This document shows positions 32,011 to 40,768 of a DNA stretch of 64,000 nt, in pieces. The stretch covers positions 930,001 to 994,000 of the forward strand of contig OY761144.1 of the NCBI GenBank assembly GCA_963664365.1. The letters run 5' to 3'. The DNA comes from VXRN01 sp963664365 (lineage in GTDB: Bacteria; Chloroflexota; Dehalococcoidia; Lucifugimonadales; UBA1123). Position numbers and translations under genes: made by a program. How positions within the stretch are numbered: the stretch's first letter is position 1; every line of letters starts with the position of its first letter. Under the pieces are notes generated by a model. The model was not told where the DNA came from. It saw only the letters and a list, made by a program, of their open reading frames with translations, and made no database searches.

Positions 32011-34155
32011 CTAGCGACCCGATGCGCTCTTCAGCGCGCTATCGATCCAGAGGCGTGAGAACACGACGTAGTTCTGCCCCGCTCCAAAGCCGCGTTCGAG
32101 GTTGTAACCAACCATCCACGGCTGCCACACGCTGTACTTCGACTCATCGCCGCCCCAGATGACCCATTGCTGTTCGATGAGGTAGTCGTCGGCCGCCGTA
32201 ACCAGCCGCTGGCGCTCCTCTTCGGACTGCGCAACCAGTATCTGCTCATAGTAGGAGTCGTATGTGTCGTCGTTCGCTATCCAACCCGGGATCGGCTTCT
32301 GGCTATACATGTAGCTGGTCTGCCAGACCGGGTCGCCCTTGACTCCAGCAATCCATCCATGTATGCCCCAATCCCCGGAGTTCCTTCTAGCCCCAATTTC
32401 TGCCCCTTCAAGGGCAAGAACGTTAACGTCAACGCCGATCTCGCGCCAGTATTCGGCCTGTATTTGCGGCAGGGTCTGATCGGAAGCCGAGCCTAGCAGG
32501 TAATCGACCGAGAACCTGGTACCGTCGTCCTTGACAGTATATCCGGCCTCATCGAGCAGCTTCTTGGCCCCTTCGGGGTCATACGCGTAGTATCCCTTGA
32601 TCTCGTCGGGCCACTGTTCGTACGGGGTGTGATAGCCCTTTGCGTCCGGGTGTATTCGCCCCCGAGGTACAATGTCAGCCGCATACTTGTAGTAAGTGGC
32701 ATTGATGGTCTCGAGGTCGAGCGCCATCTGCATCGCGCGGCGCACTCTGATGTCGTCGAAGGGAGGCTCGAAAACGTTAAGGAGGCGACTCGCTTCAGAC
32801 CGCTCCGACCACGTGCCAAACACGAGCTCGGGGTTGGTCCGCTGGAGGCTCTCCCTCTCGTCCGCGGAGTTCAGGTTCGTGACGCCCTGCCAACCTATGT
32901 AATCGATCTGAGCCGTGCGCACTCCGGCAATCCACGTGTCCCGTACCGGGATCTCCAGACCCTTGACCACGTCGATGTAGGGCAGCCGGTTCTCAGGGAA
33001 TTTTTCGTCGTGGCGATAGTAGTTGGGATTCTTGGTGTAGGTTGCCCCAACTCCGGCGGCCAGCTCGGTTATCGTGTAAGGACCGGTGCCGACCGTCTTG
33101 TCCCAGTCCCAATCTTCGCCGTATGTCTCGATCATCTCGGGCGGGTAAACGAACATGTTGTACCAGTCCATGATGAAGCGAGGACCGAAGAAGCGTGGCT
33201 CTTCCAACTCAAAGACAACCGTCCACTTGTCGGTGGCCTCAACCGATTTCCAGGGGAGTGCTCCGAGGCTTCCTGCCCCTGGCGAAGGATCGGCGTCGCT
33301 GTACTCGGTCCCTGACAGCTTATTCCCCAACATGCGATGGAAGGAGAACTCGACGTCGTAGGCATCCATCTCACGGCCGTTCGCAGGGGCCTTGTCGTGA
33401 AACATGACGCCCTGGCGGATGTTGAAGGTATGGGTGGCGCCGGTGTGGGAAACGTCCCAGCTTTCAGCCAGCGACCCAACCATGGCGCTTATGGGCGGAG
33501 GGTAGCCGCCAAATGAGTACGTGGACCTGTCTATCGTCCAGTCCACTATACCCAGCTTCTCCATCACGCCGCTCGCGATGGCGGACATCCCCGGACCGCC
33601 AACGTAGGGGTCCAGCCGTCTGTCCCAGGTGTTCCTTCCGGCGAAGACCAATGTCCCGCCGTACTCGGGCGCGGGAATCACGTTGCCGATGACCGGGTCG
33701 GTCACGTACTTCTTACCCGCCACCTCTTTAACCATCACTTCGGTCACTACGACGGTCTCGCCCGGCACCTCGACGGTCTTCACAACTTCCTTCTCGACGA
33801 CCACGGTCTCGCCGGGGACTTCGACGGTCTTGACGACCTCTTTGACGACGGTCTCGCCCGGCACCTCGACGGTCTCGGTTACCACCTTCTCGACCACCAC
33901 GGTCTCACCGGGGACTTCGACGGTCTCGGTTACCACCTTCTCGACCACCACGGTCTCGCCGGGGACCTCTACCTCTTTGACCACCTCCACGGTGACGGTC
34001 TCGCCGGGGACCATCACCTCTTTGACGACCTCTTTCTCAACAACCACGGTCTCGCCGGGAACCTCTACCGTTTCGGTACAGGCCGCGGCGGCTGCCAGCA
34101 GCATCGCCGCAAACACGGCGACCGCCAGCCACCGAACCGAAGTGGATATACGCAT
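32011..34155 (-). CDS. ABC substrate-binding lipoprotein, family 5 (cassette 2)
   Basis: A 714-residue paralogue of the cassette-1 binding protein. Lipobox Cys 26 (AAAAC), a VPGETV stalk at ~31-148, then the SBP_bac_5 core with LAESWDVSHTGATHTFNIRQG and AYDVEFSFHRMLGNK. It starts at ATG 34155, with AAAGGAG 8 bases upstream, rather than at an earlier in-frame ATG at 34224. The last third has diverged enough from cassette 1 to suggest a different ligand (inference). Confidence 0.93.
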   Translation of the reverse strand: MRISTSVRWLAVAVFAAMLLAAAAACTETVEVPGETVVVEKEVVKEVMVPGETVTVEVVKEVEVPGETVVVEKVVTETVEVPGETVVVEKVVTETVEVPGETVVKEVVKTVEVPGETVVVEKEVVKTVEVPGETVVVTEVMVKEVAGKKYVTDPVIGNVIPAPEYGGTLVFAGRNTWDRRLDPYVGGPGMSAIASGVMEKLGIVDWTIDRSTYSFGGYPPPISAMVGSLAESWDVSHTGATHTFNIRQGVMFHDKAPANGREMDAYDVEFSFHRMLGNKLSGTEYSDADPSPGAGSLGALPWKSVEATDKWTVVFELEEPRFFGPRFIMDWYNMFVYPPEMIETYGEDWDWDKTVGTGPYTITELAAGVGATYTKNPNYYRHDEKFPENRLPYIDVVKGLEIPVRDTWIAGVRTAQIDYIGWQGVTNLNSADERESLQRTNPELVFGTWSERSEASRLLNVFEPPFDDIRVRRAMQMALDLETINATYYKYAADIVPRGRIHPDAKGYHTPYEQWPDEIKGYYAYDPEGAKKLLDEAGYTVKDDGTRFSVDYLLGSASDQTLPQIQAEYWREIGVDVNVLALEGAEIGARRNSGDWGIHGWIAGVKGDPVWQTSYMYSQKPIPGWIANDDTYDSYYEQILVAQSEEERQRLVTAADDYLIEQQWVIWGGDESKYSVWQPWMVGYNLERGFGAGQNYVVFSRLWIDSALKSASGR
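33712..34065 (-). repeat. VPGETV stalk repeats in the cassette-2 binding protein
   Basis: Residues ~31-148 contain seven VPGETV units, such as VPGETVVVEKVVTETVE, in a different order from the cassette-1 stalk. The copies are near-identical at DNA level in places (e.g. two adjacent units around 33885-33985), consistent with unequal recombination. Confidence 0.85.
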
Positions 34156-34406
34156 GACGTTGTCTCCTTTGCTCAGATCGTGCCTCTCGGCTTGAATGGG
34201 GCCATGTCCCCAGCAATGGGGCATTTTTACTACATCACGGGAAGCCCTGTCAAGTTTCCGATTTCGTGAAATGCGTTTCCGATAACGCTCAGATTTGGCA
34301 GAGAGGCAAGTCGCCCCCTGAGACTTTGCCCAATTGACGGACCATGCACGCTCGGGGGGAACGAAGTATCATATCGAGACGCTATCAGATTGGGAGGAAA
34401 GCCAGC

Positions 34407-35489
34407 ATGGGATACTCACCCTATCGAGTGGGAATAGTCGGCGCGACCTGGATAGCGGTCAGGCCGCCGGGTTTCGCGCCTCCTCCTTTTGGGAACGACA
34501 TCGGCAACGCGATCGGCGGAGTCTCCCACGCGGCGACCCTGGCCATGCTTCCCAATACCGAGTTGGTCGCGGTGTGCGACCTGGTCCCCGGCCTGCTCGA
34601 CGACTTCAAGTCAGCCTGGGCCGACGACCTGCCCAACGTCAATACCTACACCGACTACCGCGAAATGCTCGCGCGGGAAGACCTCGACATCCTGACCGTC
34701 GCCACCTCGGACAACAGGCACACCGACATCGTGGTGGATGGCGCCAACACGGGGGTGAAGGGCATACTCTGTGAGAAGCCGCTCGCCACGTCTCTCGAAG
34801 ACGCTGATCGGATGATAGAGGCGTGCCGGGAGCGGGGCATCCCCCTTCACGTGGACCACAACCGACGCTGGAGCCCGCTGATTCACAAAGTGCGCGACGA
34901 TCTGAGATCGGGAGCGATCGGATCGCTGGGATCTGTCTTAGTGTCGCACGGCGGCCCGCGCGCGATGCTGTTCCGCAGCGGCACTCACATGATCGACGCC
35001 GTCTGCTTCCTCGTGGACTCCGAACCCACTCAGGTCTTTGGAGTCCTGGAGGAGGGATTCGAGGACTGGGACCGGTACAGGGGAGATGGCGGAAGGCTGC
35101 CTGAGAACGACCCCAGCGCGTCGGGCATGATCCTGTTCAAGAACGGCGTCCGGGTGCTCTACGACGGCAACAAGAACACGATCCTCGCCTCTGACTACAT
35201 AATACTCAGGGGATCGAAGGGCGAGGTCCGCTTCAACCTGGACGCCCGAGGCGCCGCCATCGTCGCCACCTACGACGAGGACACGCGAGTCCCCGTGACC
35301 CGACCTCTGCACCCCGCCCACTACCAGATGCAGGGGCTGCCCGCGACGTACAGCGAGTTGATCGACGTGATAGAGAACGGTGGCGAGGGCGTCTCGACGG
35401 CATCCGAGGCACGCAAGACGCTCCAGATAATTCTGGGGTTCCTCAGGTCTCAGCAGGAGGGGAACCGGCTGGTGGATGCGCCGTCCTAG
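34407..35489 (+). CDS. Gfo/Idh/MocA-family oxidoreductase
   Basis: A 360-residue NAD(P)-dependent oxidoreductase. The N-terminal YRVGIVGATWIAV takes the place of the usual G-x-G-x-x-G and is followed by an insertion rich in Pro/Gly. The conserved CEKPLATSLEDADRMI motif (catalytic Lys in EKP), VDHNRRWSPL and a C-terminal alpha/beta substrate domain are present. Start ATG 34407 (GGAGG 8-11 bases upstream); longer openings are less likely. Substrate unknown, often a sugar or sugar acid in this family. Confidence 0.87.
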   Translation: MGYSPYRVGIVGATWIAVRPPGFAPPPFGNDIGNAIGGVSHAATLAMLPNTELVAVCDLVPGLLDDFKSAWADDLPNVNTYTDYREMLAREDLDILTVATSDNRHTDIVVDGANTGVKGILCEKPLATSLEDADRMIEACRERGIPLHVDHNRRWSPLIHKVRDDLRSGAIGSLGSVLVSHGGPRAMLFRSGTHMIDAVCFLVDSEPTQVFGVLEEGFEDWDRYRGDGGRLPENDPSASGMILFKNGVRVLYDGNKNTILASDYIILRGSKGEVRFNLDARGAAIVATYDEDTRVPVTRPLHPAHYQMQGLPATYSELIDVIENGGEGVSTASEARKTLQIILGFLRSQQEGNRLVDAPS

Positions 35490-35542
35490 AGGGCGCATCC
35501 AGATTCGCCGCCTGGCGATGGTATTTCGGCGTCGGTGGGTGC

Positions 35543-35596
35543 GGGCGCCCACAAGGGACGCCACTACGGGCGCGGGCGCTTCACGAAGCGCCCCTA
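35543..35596. repeat. Dispersed repeat copy plus a second inverted repeat
   Basis: GGGCGCCCACAAGGGACGCC followed by ACTAC (35543-35567), then an inverted repeat GGCGCTTC/GAAGCGCC that ends CCCCTAC at 35596. It lies between the convergent Gfo-type gene and secF. Confidence 0.75.
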
Positions 35597-35621
35597 CTGC
35601 ATCGGTGGTGGGTTTGGGGCG

Positions 35622-36548
35622 CTAGGCGGCTGCGCCTGATGGACGCCGCCTTCGCCCGAAGAGCCTGCCGATGTCTCCGTACTCCCATGAGATGAGCGCC
35701 TGGCTGGCGATCCCGATGGAACTGTATGTGCCGGCGATGACGCCGATGAGCAGAACTAGCAGGAACTCGCGGATGGTCGAGCCTCCGAACAGGAATAGGG
35801 CCATGAGGGTTATGAGCAGGGTCAGGCTGGTGTTGAGCGACCTGCCGATGGTCTCTGAGATGCTGAGGTTCACGACCTCGGCGAGTTCACGGTTGGGGTA
35901 TGTGATGACGTTCTCGCGTATGCGGTCGAATACGACGATGGTGTCGTTGACGCTGTATCCGATGACGGTGAGGATGGCGATGAGGAACATGGTACCAACC
36001 TCGATGTCGGCCAGTACGCCGAGGATGGCGAAGACTCCGATTACGATGACGGCGTCGTGAATGAGGGCGACGATGGCGGCCGCGCCGTATCGGAAGGGGC
36101 TTGGGACGTTTCTGAATGCCCACCAGACGTATATGAAGATGCCCAGCGCGGCGGCGAGCACGGCGTAGAATGCGTTGAGGACGGTTTCGGACGCGACGAC
36201 GGGGGAAACGAGGTCGGAGGACAACTCGGTCAGCCCATCGGGGGAGAGGTTGGACTCAAGCGATTCGAGAAGGGATGCCTTGGCTTCGTCCGACAGCTCT
36301 TTCGTCCTGATGAAGTAGGTGCGGTCACCGAAGTTTTGGACGGTGGCGTCCGGGTGGCCTACCGAGGCCAGCCGGTCTCGCAGCGCGGATTGCTGAACGT
36401 CGGCCTCGAACTGGACGGTGAGGCTGGAGCCTCCGGTGAAGTCTATGCCGGGCTTGAGTCCGGGCGCGATGATGAGGAAGACGACGCCCGGCAGGATGAG
36501 GGCGAGGGAGATGAGGTAGAAGATGCCTCTTTTTGCTACTAGGTTCAA
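35622..36548 (-). CDS. secF: Protein translocase subunit SecF
   Basis: A 308-residue membrane protein of the SecDF complex that uses the proton-motive force to help Sec export. TM1, then PGIDFTGGSSLTVQFEADVQ (periplasmic P1 start), then five more membrane segments with VIGYSVNDTIVVFDRIREN. TTG start at 36548 (AGGA 7 bases upstream). It lies downstream of secD with a repeat-bearing gap. Confidence 0.94.
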   Translation of the reverse strand: MNLVAKRGIFYLISLALILPGVVFLIIAPGLKPGIDFTGGSSLTVQFEADVQQSALRDRLASVGHPDATVQNFGDRTYFIRTKELSDEAKASLLESLESNLSPDGLTELSSDLVSPVVASETVLNAFYAVLAAALGIFIYVWWAFRNVPSPFRYGAAAIVALIHDAVIVIGVFAILGVLADIEVGTMFLIAILTVIGYSVNDTIVVFDRIRENVITYPNRELAEVVNLSISETIGRSLNTSLTLLITLMALFLFGGSTIREFLLVLLIGVIAGTYSSIGIASQALISWEYGDIGRLFGRRRRPSGAAA

Positions 36549-36676
36549 TTGGTGTTCCTCAGTGGTGGTTCTTTGCGGGCATGGTCTTAGGTGTCACCTT
36601 CACCCCCGTACCGTAGTACGGGGCAGGCTCTAGTCCTCTCCCTGAGGGAGAGGGGATTGTTGGTCTATATTCATGG
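36549..36676. repeat. secD-secF gap with dispersed repeat
   Basis: Contains ACCCCCGTACCGTAGTACGG followed by GGCAGGCTCT, an inverted repeat (CCGTAC/GTACGG), then a TCCCTGAGGGA palindrome at ~36640. A related GGGCAGGCTCT element occurs at 55113-55123. Confidence 0.6.
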
Positions 36677-38536
36677 CTAGTCGGCGTTGTCCGCGAGGTA
36701 CTGTTGCGGGACTTCGCTTCCGCCTGAGGGCAGCCATATCCGTATGGAGCGGGTTACCCTGGTCGTGGCTACGAATCTGAGCAGCGTCCTGCTTACGGTG
36801 ATGGCGGTAAACATGCTGACGGCTACGCCGATGGCCAGAGAGACGGCGAAGCCCTGTACGATGCTCGCGCCAAGCTGGTCTGCGAACCAGAACAGGATGG
36901 CGCAGGTGATCAGGGTGGATACGTTGCCGTCTCGGATGGCGGGCCATGCTCTGTCGAATCCGAAGTTGATGGACGACAGGAGGGTGCGTCCGGCGCGGAG
37001 TTCGTCCTTCATCCGCTCGAATATGAGAATGTTGGCGTCCACGGCCATGCCGATAGATAGGATGACCGCGGCGACGCCGCTGAGTGTCAGCGTGACGGGG
37101 ACGACTTTGAATATCGCCAGAACGATGGACACGTAGATAAGCAGCGCGACGGCGGCGACGAGTCCGGGGAGCCGGTAGTATAGGACCATGAACAGCAGGA
37201 CGAGGGAGAGTCCGATCATCCCGGCCACTACGCTCTTGGCGAGAGAGTCGGCGCCCAGAATCGCGTCCACGGAGCGCTCTTGGATGAGCTTGATTGGGAC
37301 GGGCAGTCGTCCCGCTTCGAGAAGCAGGGCGAGGTTGCGGACGCGCTCGACGGTGAAGTCCTGCCGTCCCTCGATGATGGCGGTGCCGGATGTGATGACG
37401 GCGTTGACCTCAGGCGAGATTAGCTCTTCTCCGTCGAGGAATATGGCTATCTGGTCTCGGACGCCGGTTTCCTGCTGCTTGACGATAATCTCTTGGGTAA
37501 GCTCGCCGAAGATTCTGGTGCCGCGGTCGTCGAACTCAAGGTTGACGATGGGCAGTCCGGAGGCGGTGTGCTGGCCCGGGAAGGCCCTGGAGAGGTCATC
37601 TCCCGTGAGTCCGGTGTCCTCGTCGGCGGATCCCTGAAGCTCAATGAAGCTGATCAGCGCGCCGTCGCCGACCCTCTCGCGCATCACTTCGAGGGAAGGC
37701 TGCTCGTTTGTGGTTACGTCCACGGGAACGGCAAATGCGTAGGTCGTGGTCGTCGCCACCTGGACTATCGAAAGCGGGTCCATCTGGTAGCGCAACTGCT
37801 GGCTGCCGTCTATGAGGAGTTCGACGAAGCTGGGATAGCCTCTTTCGCCGATCTGGAGTTGAGTGAGCGCGTCGATGTATCTATCGGTAACTCTGTCCAA
37901 GACTACTTGGAACTCAGCCGCGCCGGCGTCGGTGAACTCGACCAGGAACACGACGGGGCGATCGGGCGTCTCCGTGTCCTCAGGTGTGGACGTGGCCGTG
38001 TCTGTCTCCGGGGTGGACGTAGCCGTGTCTGTCTCCGGGGTGGACGTAGCGGGGTTCAGATCGGGTAGAAAGTCCACGCCGACGCTGAGCACGTCTTCCT
38101 CGGAAATCTCATCGACATCCCTGGGGACGTTGATCTCGCGGCGCTTGAACTCCAGTCGGGCAGTCTCGCCGATGAGGTCTTTGGCTCTCTGGAGGTCGGT
38201 CACGCCGGGGAGCTGCACGAGGAGCCGGTCCTCGCCGAGTATCTGAATAATCGGCTCTCCGAGTCCGGCGGAGTTGACGCGGCGCTCGATGGAGCTCTTG
38301 AGGGACTCCATCTGGTCCTCGGTGGGCGGGATAACCTCGCCGGTCTGAGGATCGGTGAGATTGGCCTGATAGACGAGGTGACCGCCGCCCTGGAGGTCGA
38401 GGCCAAGGCTGAGTCCGAGCGCGGCATCGCTGCCTCTCTCGAAGTCGCCAATGGATATCTTCTGGAAGCCGAGTATAGCCCCGGCCAGCGCGACAGCTAT
38501 CACGATGATGATGACTGTCCGCCCGTACCTACCCAC
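36677..38536 (-). CDS. secD: Protein translocase subunit SecD
   Basis: A 619-residue SecD. LGLDLQGGGHLVYQ is the family-defining opening; six membrane segments occupy the C-terminal third with ILSIGMAVDANILIFERMKDELRAG, and FTVERVRNLALLLEAGRLPVPI is in the P1 region. An unusual acidic Thr/Glu/Pro linker (~160-190) is encoded by 27-base tandem repeats. GTG start at 38536 with AGGAGG 5 bases upstream; it overlaps the CCA-enzyme gene by 8 bases. Confidence 0.95.
   Translation of the reverse strand: MGRYGRTVIIIVIAVALAGAILGFQKISIGDFERGSDAALGLSLGLDLQGGGHLVYQANLTDPQTGEVIPPTEDQMESLKSSIERRVNSAGLGEPIIQILGEDRLLVQLPGVTDLQRAKDLIGETARLEFKRREINVPRDVDEISEEDVLSVGVDFLPDLNPATSTPETDTATSTPETDTATSTPEDTETPDRPVVFLVEFTDAGAAEFQVVLDRVTDRYIDALTQLQIGERGYPSFVELLIDGSQQLRYQMDPLSIVQVATTTTYAFAVPVDVTTNEQPSLEVMRERVGDGALISFIELQGSADEDTGLTGDDLSRAFPGQHTASGLPIVNLEFDDRGTRIFGELTQEIIVKQQETGVRDQIAIFLDGEELISPEVNAVITSGTAIIEGRQDFTVERVRNLALLLEAGRLPVPIKLIQERSVDAILGADSLAKSVVAGMIGLSLVLLFMVLYYRLPGLVAAVALLIYVSIVLAIFKVVPVTLTLSGVAAVILSIGMAVDANILIFERMKDELRAGRTLLSSINFGFDRAWPAIRDGNVSTLITCAILFWFADQLGASIVQGFAVSLAIGVAVSMFTAITVSRTLLRFVATTRVTRSIRIWLPSGGSEVPQQYLADNAD
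37986..38050 (-). repeat. 27-base tandem repeat inside secD
   Basis: Two full units (37986-38012 and 38013-38039) beginning GTGGACGT and ending TCTCCGGG, plus a third partial unit to 38050. They encode ATSTPETDT-type steps in a periplasmic linker. The two full copies differ at one base, suggesting recent duplication. Confidence 0.85.
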
Positions 38537-40004
38537 CGACGCCTCCTGAATTCAGGTATGTTCTAGCCAATTCCAATGCCTCTGATTTGGTTGCCACTCG
38601 GCCCCTTGATTCAGCTTTCGAGACGACTCCCAGCAGTTCGCCGACGAGCGGGCCCGGTTCTAACTTAAGCTCGTTCATCACGTCGTGCCCTGTCAGCAGC
38701 AGGCTCGCCGGATCGCGCGGGACCTGCTTTTGCGGGCCCACCTCAAGCACGTGGCGGATGACCTTCGCATGCTCGTCGAACTTGTCGGGAGTGAGTCTCG
38801 GGCCGATTGCCGCTAGAAAGTCTGCCATGCTGAGGTACAGCGTGTCCAGCGCAACATCACCCAGGTCTCGGTAGAACCTGTGAATGGCGCGTGTGGTGGG
38901 CAGTTCTCCCTTGGCGGCCATCTGGCCGGGCCTGAGGTGACAGCGCACCATAGTACGCACTTGTCTTATGCCCCCGCGTCCGACCCTCAGGCGGCGCAGG
39001 ATTCCGCCAACCAGTTCTTCGCCCTTCTCGGAGTGGCCGAAGAATCTGACGCGGCCAGTCGGTTCGACGGTCCTCGTGTGGGGCTTGGCGATGTCGTGGA
39101 GCAGGGCGGTCAGCTTGAGGAGCGTTCCCCTGGTATGGCCGTCAACTGCTTCCTGGGCGAAGTGGGACTCGAAGCCGTCGAACCTCGGCATCGTCTCGCC
39201 TACGAAGTCATGGTCGAAGCGCCATCTGAGAATCCGGTCTGCGAATCCGGCGGCTGCGACAAGGTGGCCGAAGACGTCGTAGTAGTGCTCCTTGGGCTGG
39301 CTTACGCCTTTGGCATCTTCCAATTCGGGGATGACTACCGACAGGAGGCCGAGGTCGTCCAATAACTCAATAGACTGTCGTGCGCCGGGAGCGGCCAGCG
39401 TCCTGAACAACTCCTCACGGATGCGCTCGGGCGCGGACCGGGTCAGTAGAGCCGCGTCGCGGCGGATGCGTGAGCGGGTGTCGGAGTCGATGCTGAAGCC
39501 GGTCTCGGCGGCGAGGCGGGCGGCCCTGAGCAGCCTGAGCGGGTCGTCCCTGAACACTCCGTCCGAGACGGCTTTGATTATGCCGGCCCGGACATCGCCG
39601 GCGCCATCGAGGGGGTCGATCAGGTCCCAGCGACCTGCGACGGCTGAATCGAGTTCGACGGCGATCGCGTCCATGGTGAAGTCGCGGCGGCGCAAGTCGG
39701 CGTCGAGGCTGCCTCCGGTGAGCCTGGCTAGGTCTATGACGACAGGCGGATCAGGTCCGATGACGACCCTAATGATGTCACGGACGGGATCGAGTGGGAC
39801 TGCGTGGCCGTTTAGGGCTTCGGCGACGGCATCAGCGGACTTGTGGGAGTCGGCGTCGAGGACGATATCGACGTCGGTGGTTATGCGTCCCATCAGTCCG
39901 TCGCGCACCGCTCCTCCGACGATGTAAGCGGGGACGCCGCGCTCGGACAGCAGGGCGGCGACGCTCTTGACGATATGTAGGGTGTCTTGAGTAAAGGGGT
40001 TCAC
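38529..40004 (-). CDS. tRNA nucleotidyltransferase / poly(A) polymerase with HD domain
   Basis: A 491-residue class II CCA-adding or poly(A) enzyme. VPAYIVGGAVRDGLMGRITTDVDIVLD carries the G-G-x-V-R-D and D-x-D motifs; GSLDADLRRRDFTMDAIAVEL is the second nucleotidyl motif; the HD domain shows LKLTALLHDIAKPHT. GTG start at 40004. The family cannot be split further between CCA-adding and poly(A) types from sequence alone; CCA addition is more likely as no other copy is in view. Confidence 0.87.
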   Translation of the reverse strand: MNPFTQDTLHIVKSVAALLSERGVPAYIVGGAVRDGLMGRITTDVDIVLDADSHKSADAVAEALNGHAVPLDPVRDIIRVVIGPDPPVVIDLARLTGGSLDADLRRRDFTMDAIAVELDSAVAGRWDLIDPLDGAGDVRAGIIKAVSDGVFRDDPLRLLRAARLAAETGFSIDSDTRSRIRRDAALLTRSAPERIREELFRTLAAPGARQSIELLDDLGLLSVVIPELEDAKGVSQPKEHYYDVFGHLVAAAGFADRILRWRFDHDFVGETMPRFDGFESHFAQEAVDGHTRGTLLKLTALLHDIAKPHTRTVEPTGRVRFFGHSEKGEELVGGILRRLRVGRGGIRQVRTMVRCHLRPGQMAAKGELPTTRAIHRFYRDLGDVALDTLYLSMADFLAAIGPRLTPDKFDEHAKVIRHVLEVGPQKQVPRDPASLLLTGHDVMNELKLEPGPLVGELLGVVSKAESRGRVATKSEALELARTYLNSGGVGG

Positions 40005-40043
40005 AGGACGGATGCCGTAAGTCGGGGAAACAAGCTCGGCGCT

Positions 40044-40622
40044 TTACCTGACGGTCAAGGACGCGGGCGTGTCATCATGCCCGATGGAATCGTCCGAGAC
40101 GGCAGGGGCCGCTTCCTGCGCGCCGTTCTCGTCGTCTATCCGGTCGCCGTTTTCGTCCACCCGGAAGAGCTTGGCGTGGTCGGCGAGATGGTCGAGGTAT
40201 AGGATGCCGTTGAGGTGGTCCACCTCGTGCTCAAGGGCCTGGGCGAGCAGACATTCGGCCTCGATCTTGACGACGGTCTCGGTGTGGTCGAGCGCTCCGA
40301 ACTTCACCGACACCGAACGGTTGACGATTCCCTTGTAGCCGGGGTAGCTCAGGCAGCCCTCTTCGACTTCGCGCTGTCCCTCACGTCGCAGGATTTCAGG
40401 GTTGATATAGATGCGGGCCTCCTCTTCTTCGGGGAGTTGAACGACTATGAGGCGTCTTAGCTCGCCGACTTGGTTTGCGGCCAGTCCGACTCCGCCCGCC
40501 TCTCGCATGGTCTCCACCATGTCGTAGGCGAGCGCGAGCAGTCTCTTGTCGATGCGGCGGACTTTTTTGGCCCGCTGCCTCAACAGAGGATGGGGTATTT
40601 CGAGTATCTCTAGTTTCGCCAC
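40044..40622 (-). CDS. def: Peptide deformylase
   Basis: A 192-residue deformylase that removes the N-formyl group from new proteins. Motif 1 GVGLAANQVG, motif 2 EEGCLSYPG (metal Cys) and motif 3 ALEHEVDHLNGIL (H-E-x-D-H) are complete, with Val in place of the usual Phe/Cys in HE-x-DH. Length is normal plus a ~20-residue acidic tail. GTG start at 40622, with a strong upstream promoter. Confidence 0.94.
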   Translation of the reverse strand: MAKLEILEIPHPLLRQRAKKVRRIDKRLLALAYDMVETMREAGGVGLAANQVGELRRLIVVQLPEEEEARIYINPEILRREGQREVEEGCLSYPGYKGIVNRSVSVKFGALDHTETVVKIEAECLLAQALEHEVDHLNGILYLDHLADHAKLFRVDENGDRIDDENGAQEAAPAVSDDSIGHDDTPASLTVR

Positions 40623-40678
40623 TAATGCGCCTCGGCGGGTTCGGGAACCGTGTCCGGGTTCTGAATCCGCATGGGAGA

Positions 40679-40708
40679 ATTATATCCGCGTGTTGAGTCT
40701 GGTGTAAA
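40679..40708 (-). promoter_or_regulatory. Promoter for def
   Basis: On the minus strand TTTACA (40703-40708), an 18-base spacer and TATAAT (40679-40684) match the sigma-70-type consensus at 5/6 and 6/6. It ends about 55 bases before the def start. Confidence 0.72.
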
Positions 40709-40768
40709 ATTGGGGTAGCCGTTTGGCACACACATTACAGACACCGTACTAGACGGGAGCAGACATAC

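Noticed and set aside
33712..34065. CRISPR-like direct repeats in the cassette-2 binding protein
   Set aside because: They are in frame and encode VPGETV units of a coding region.
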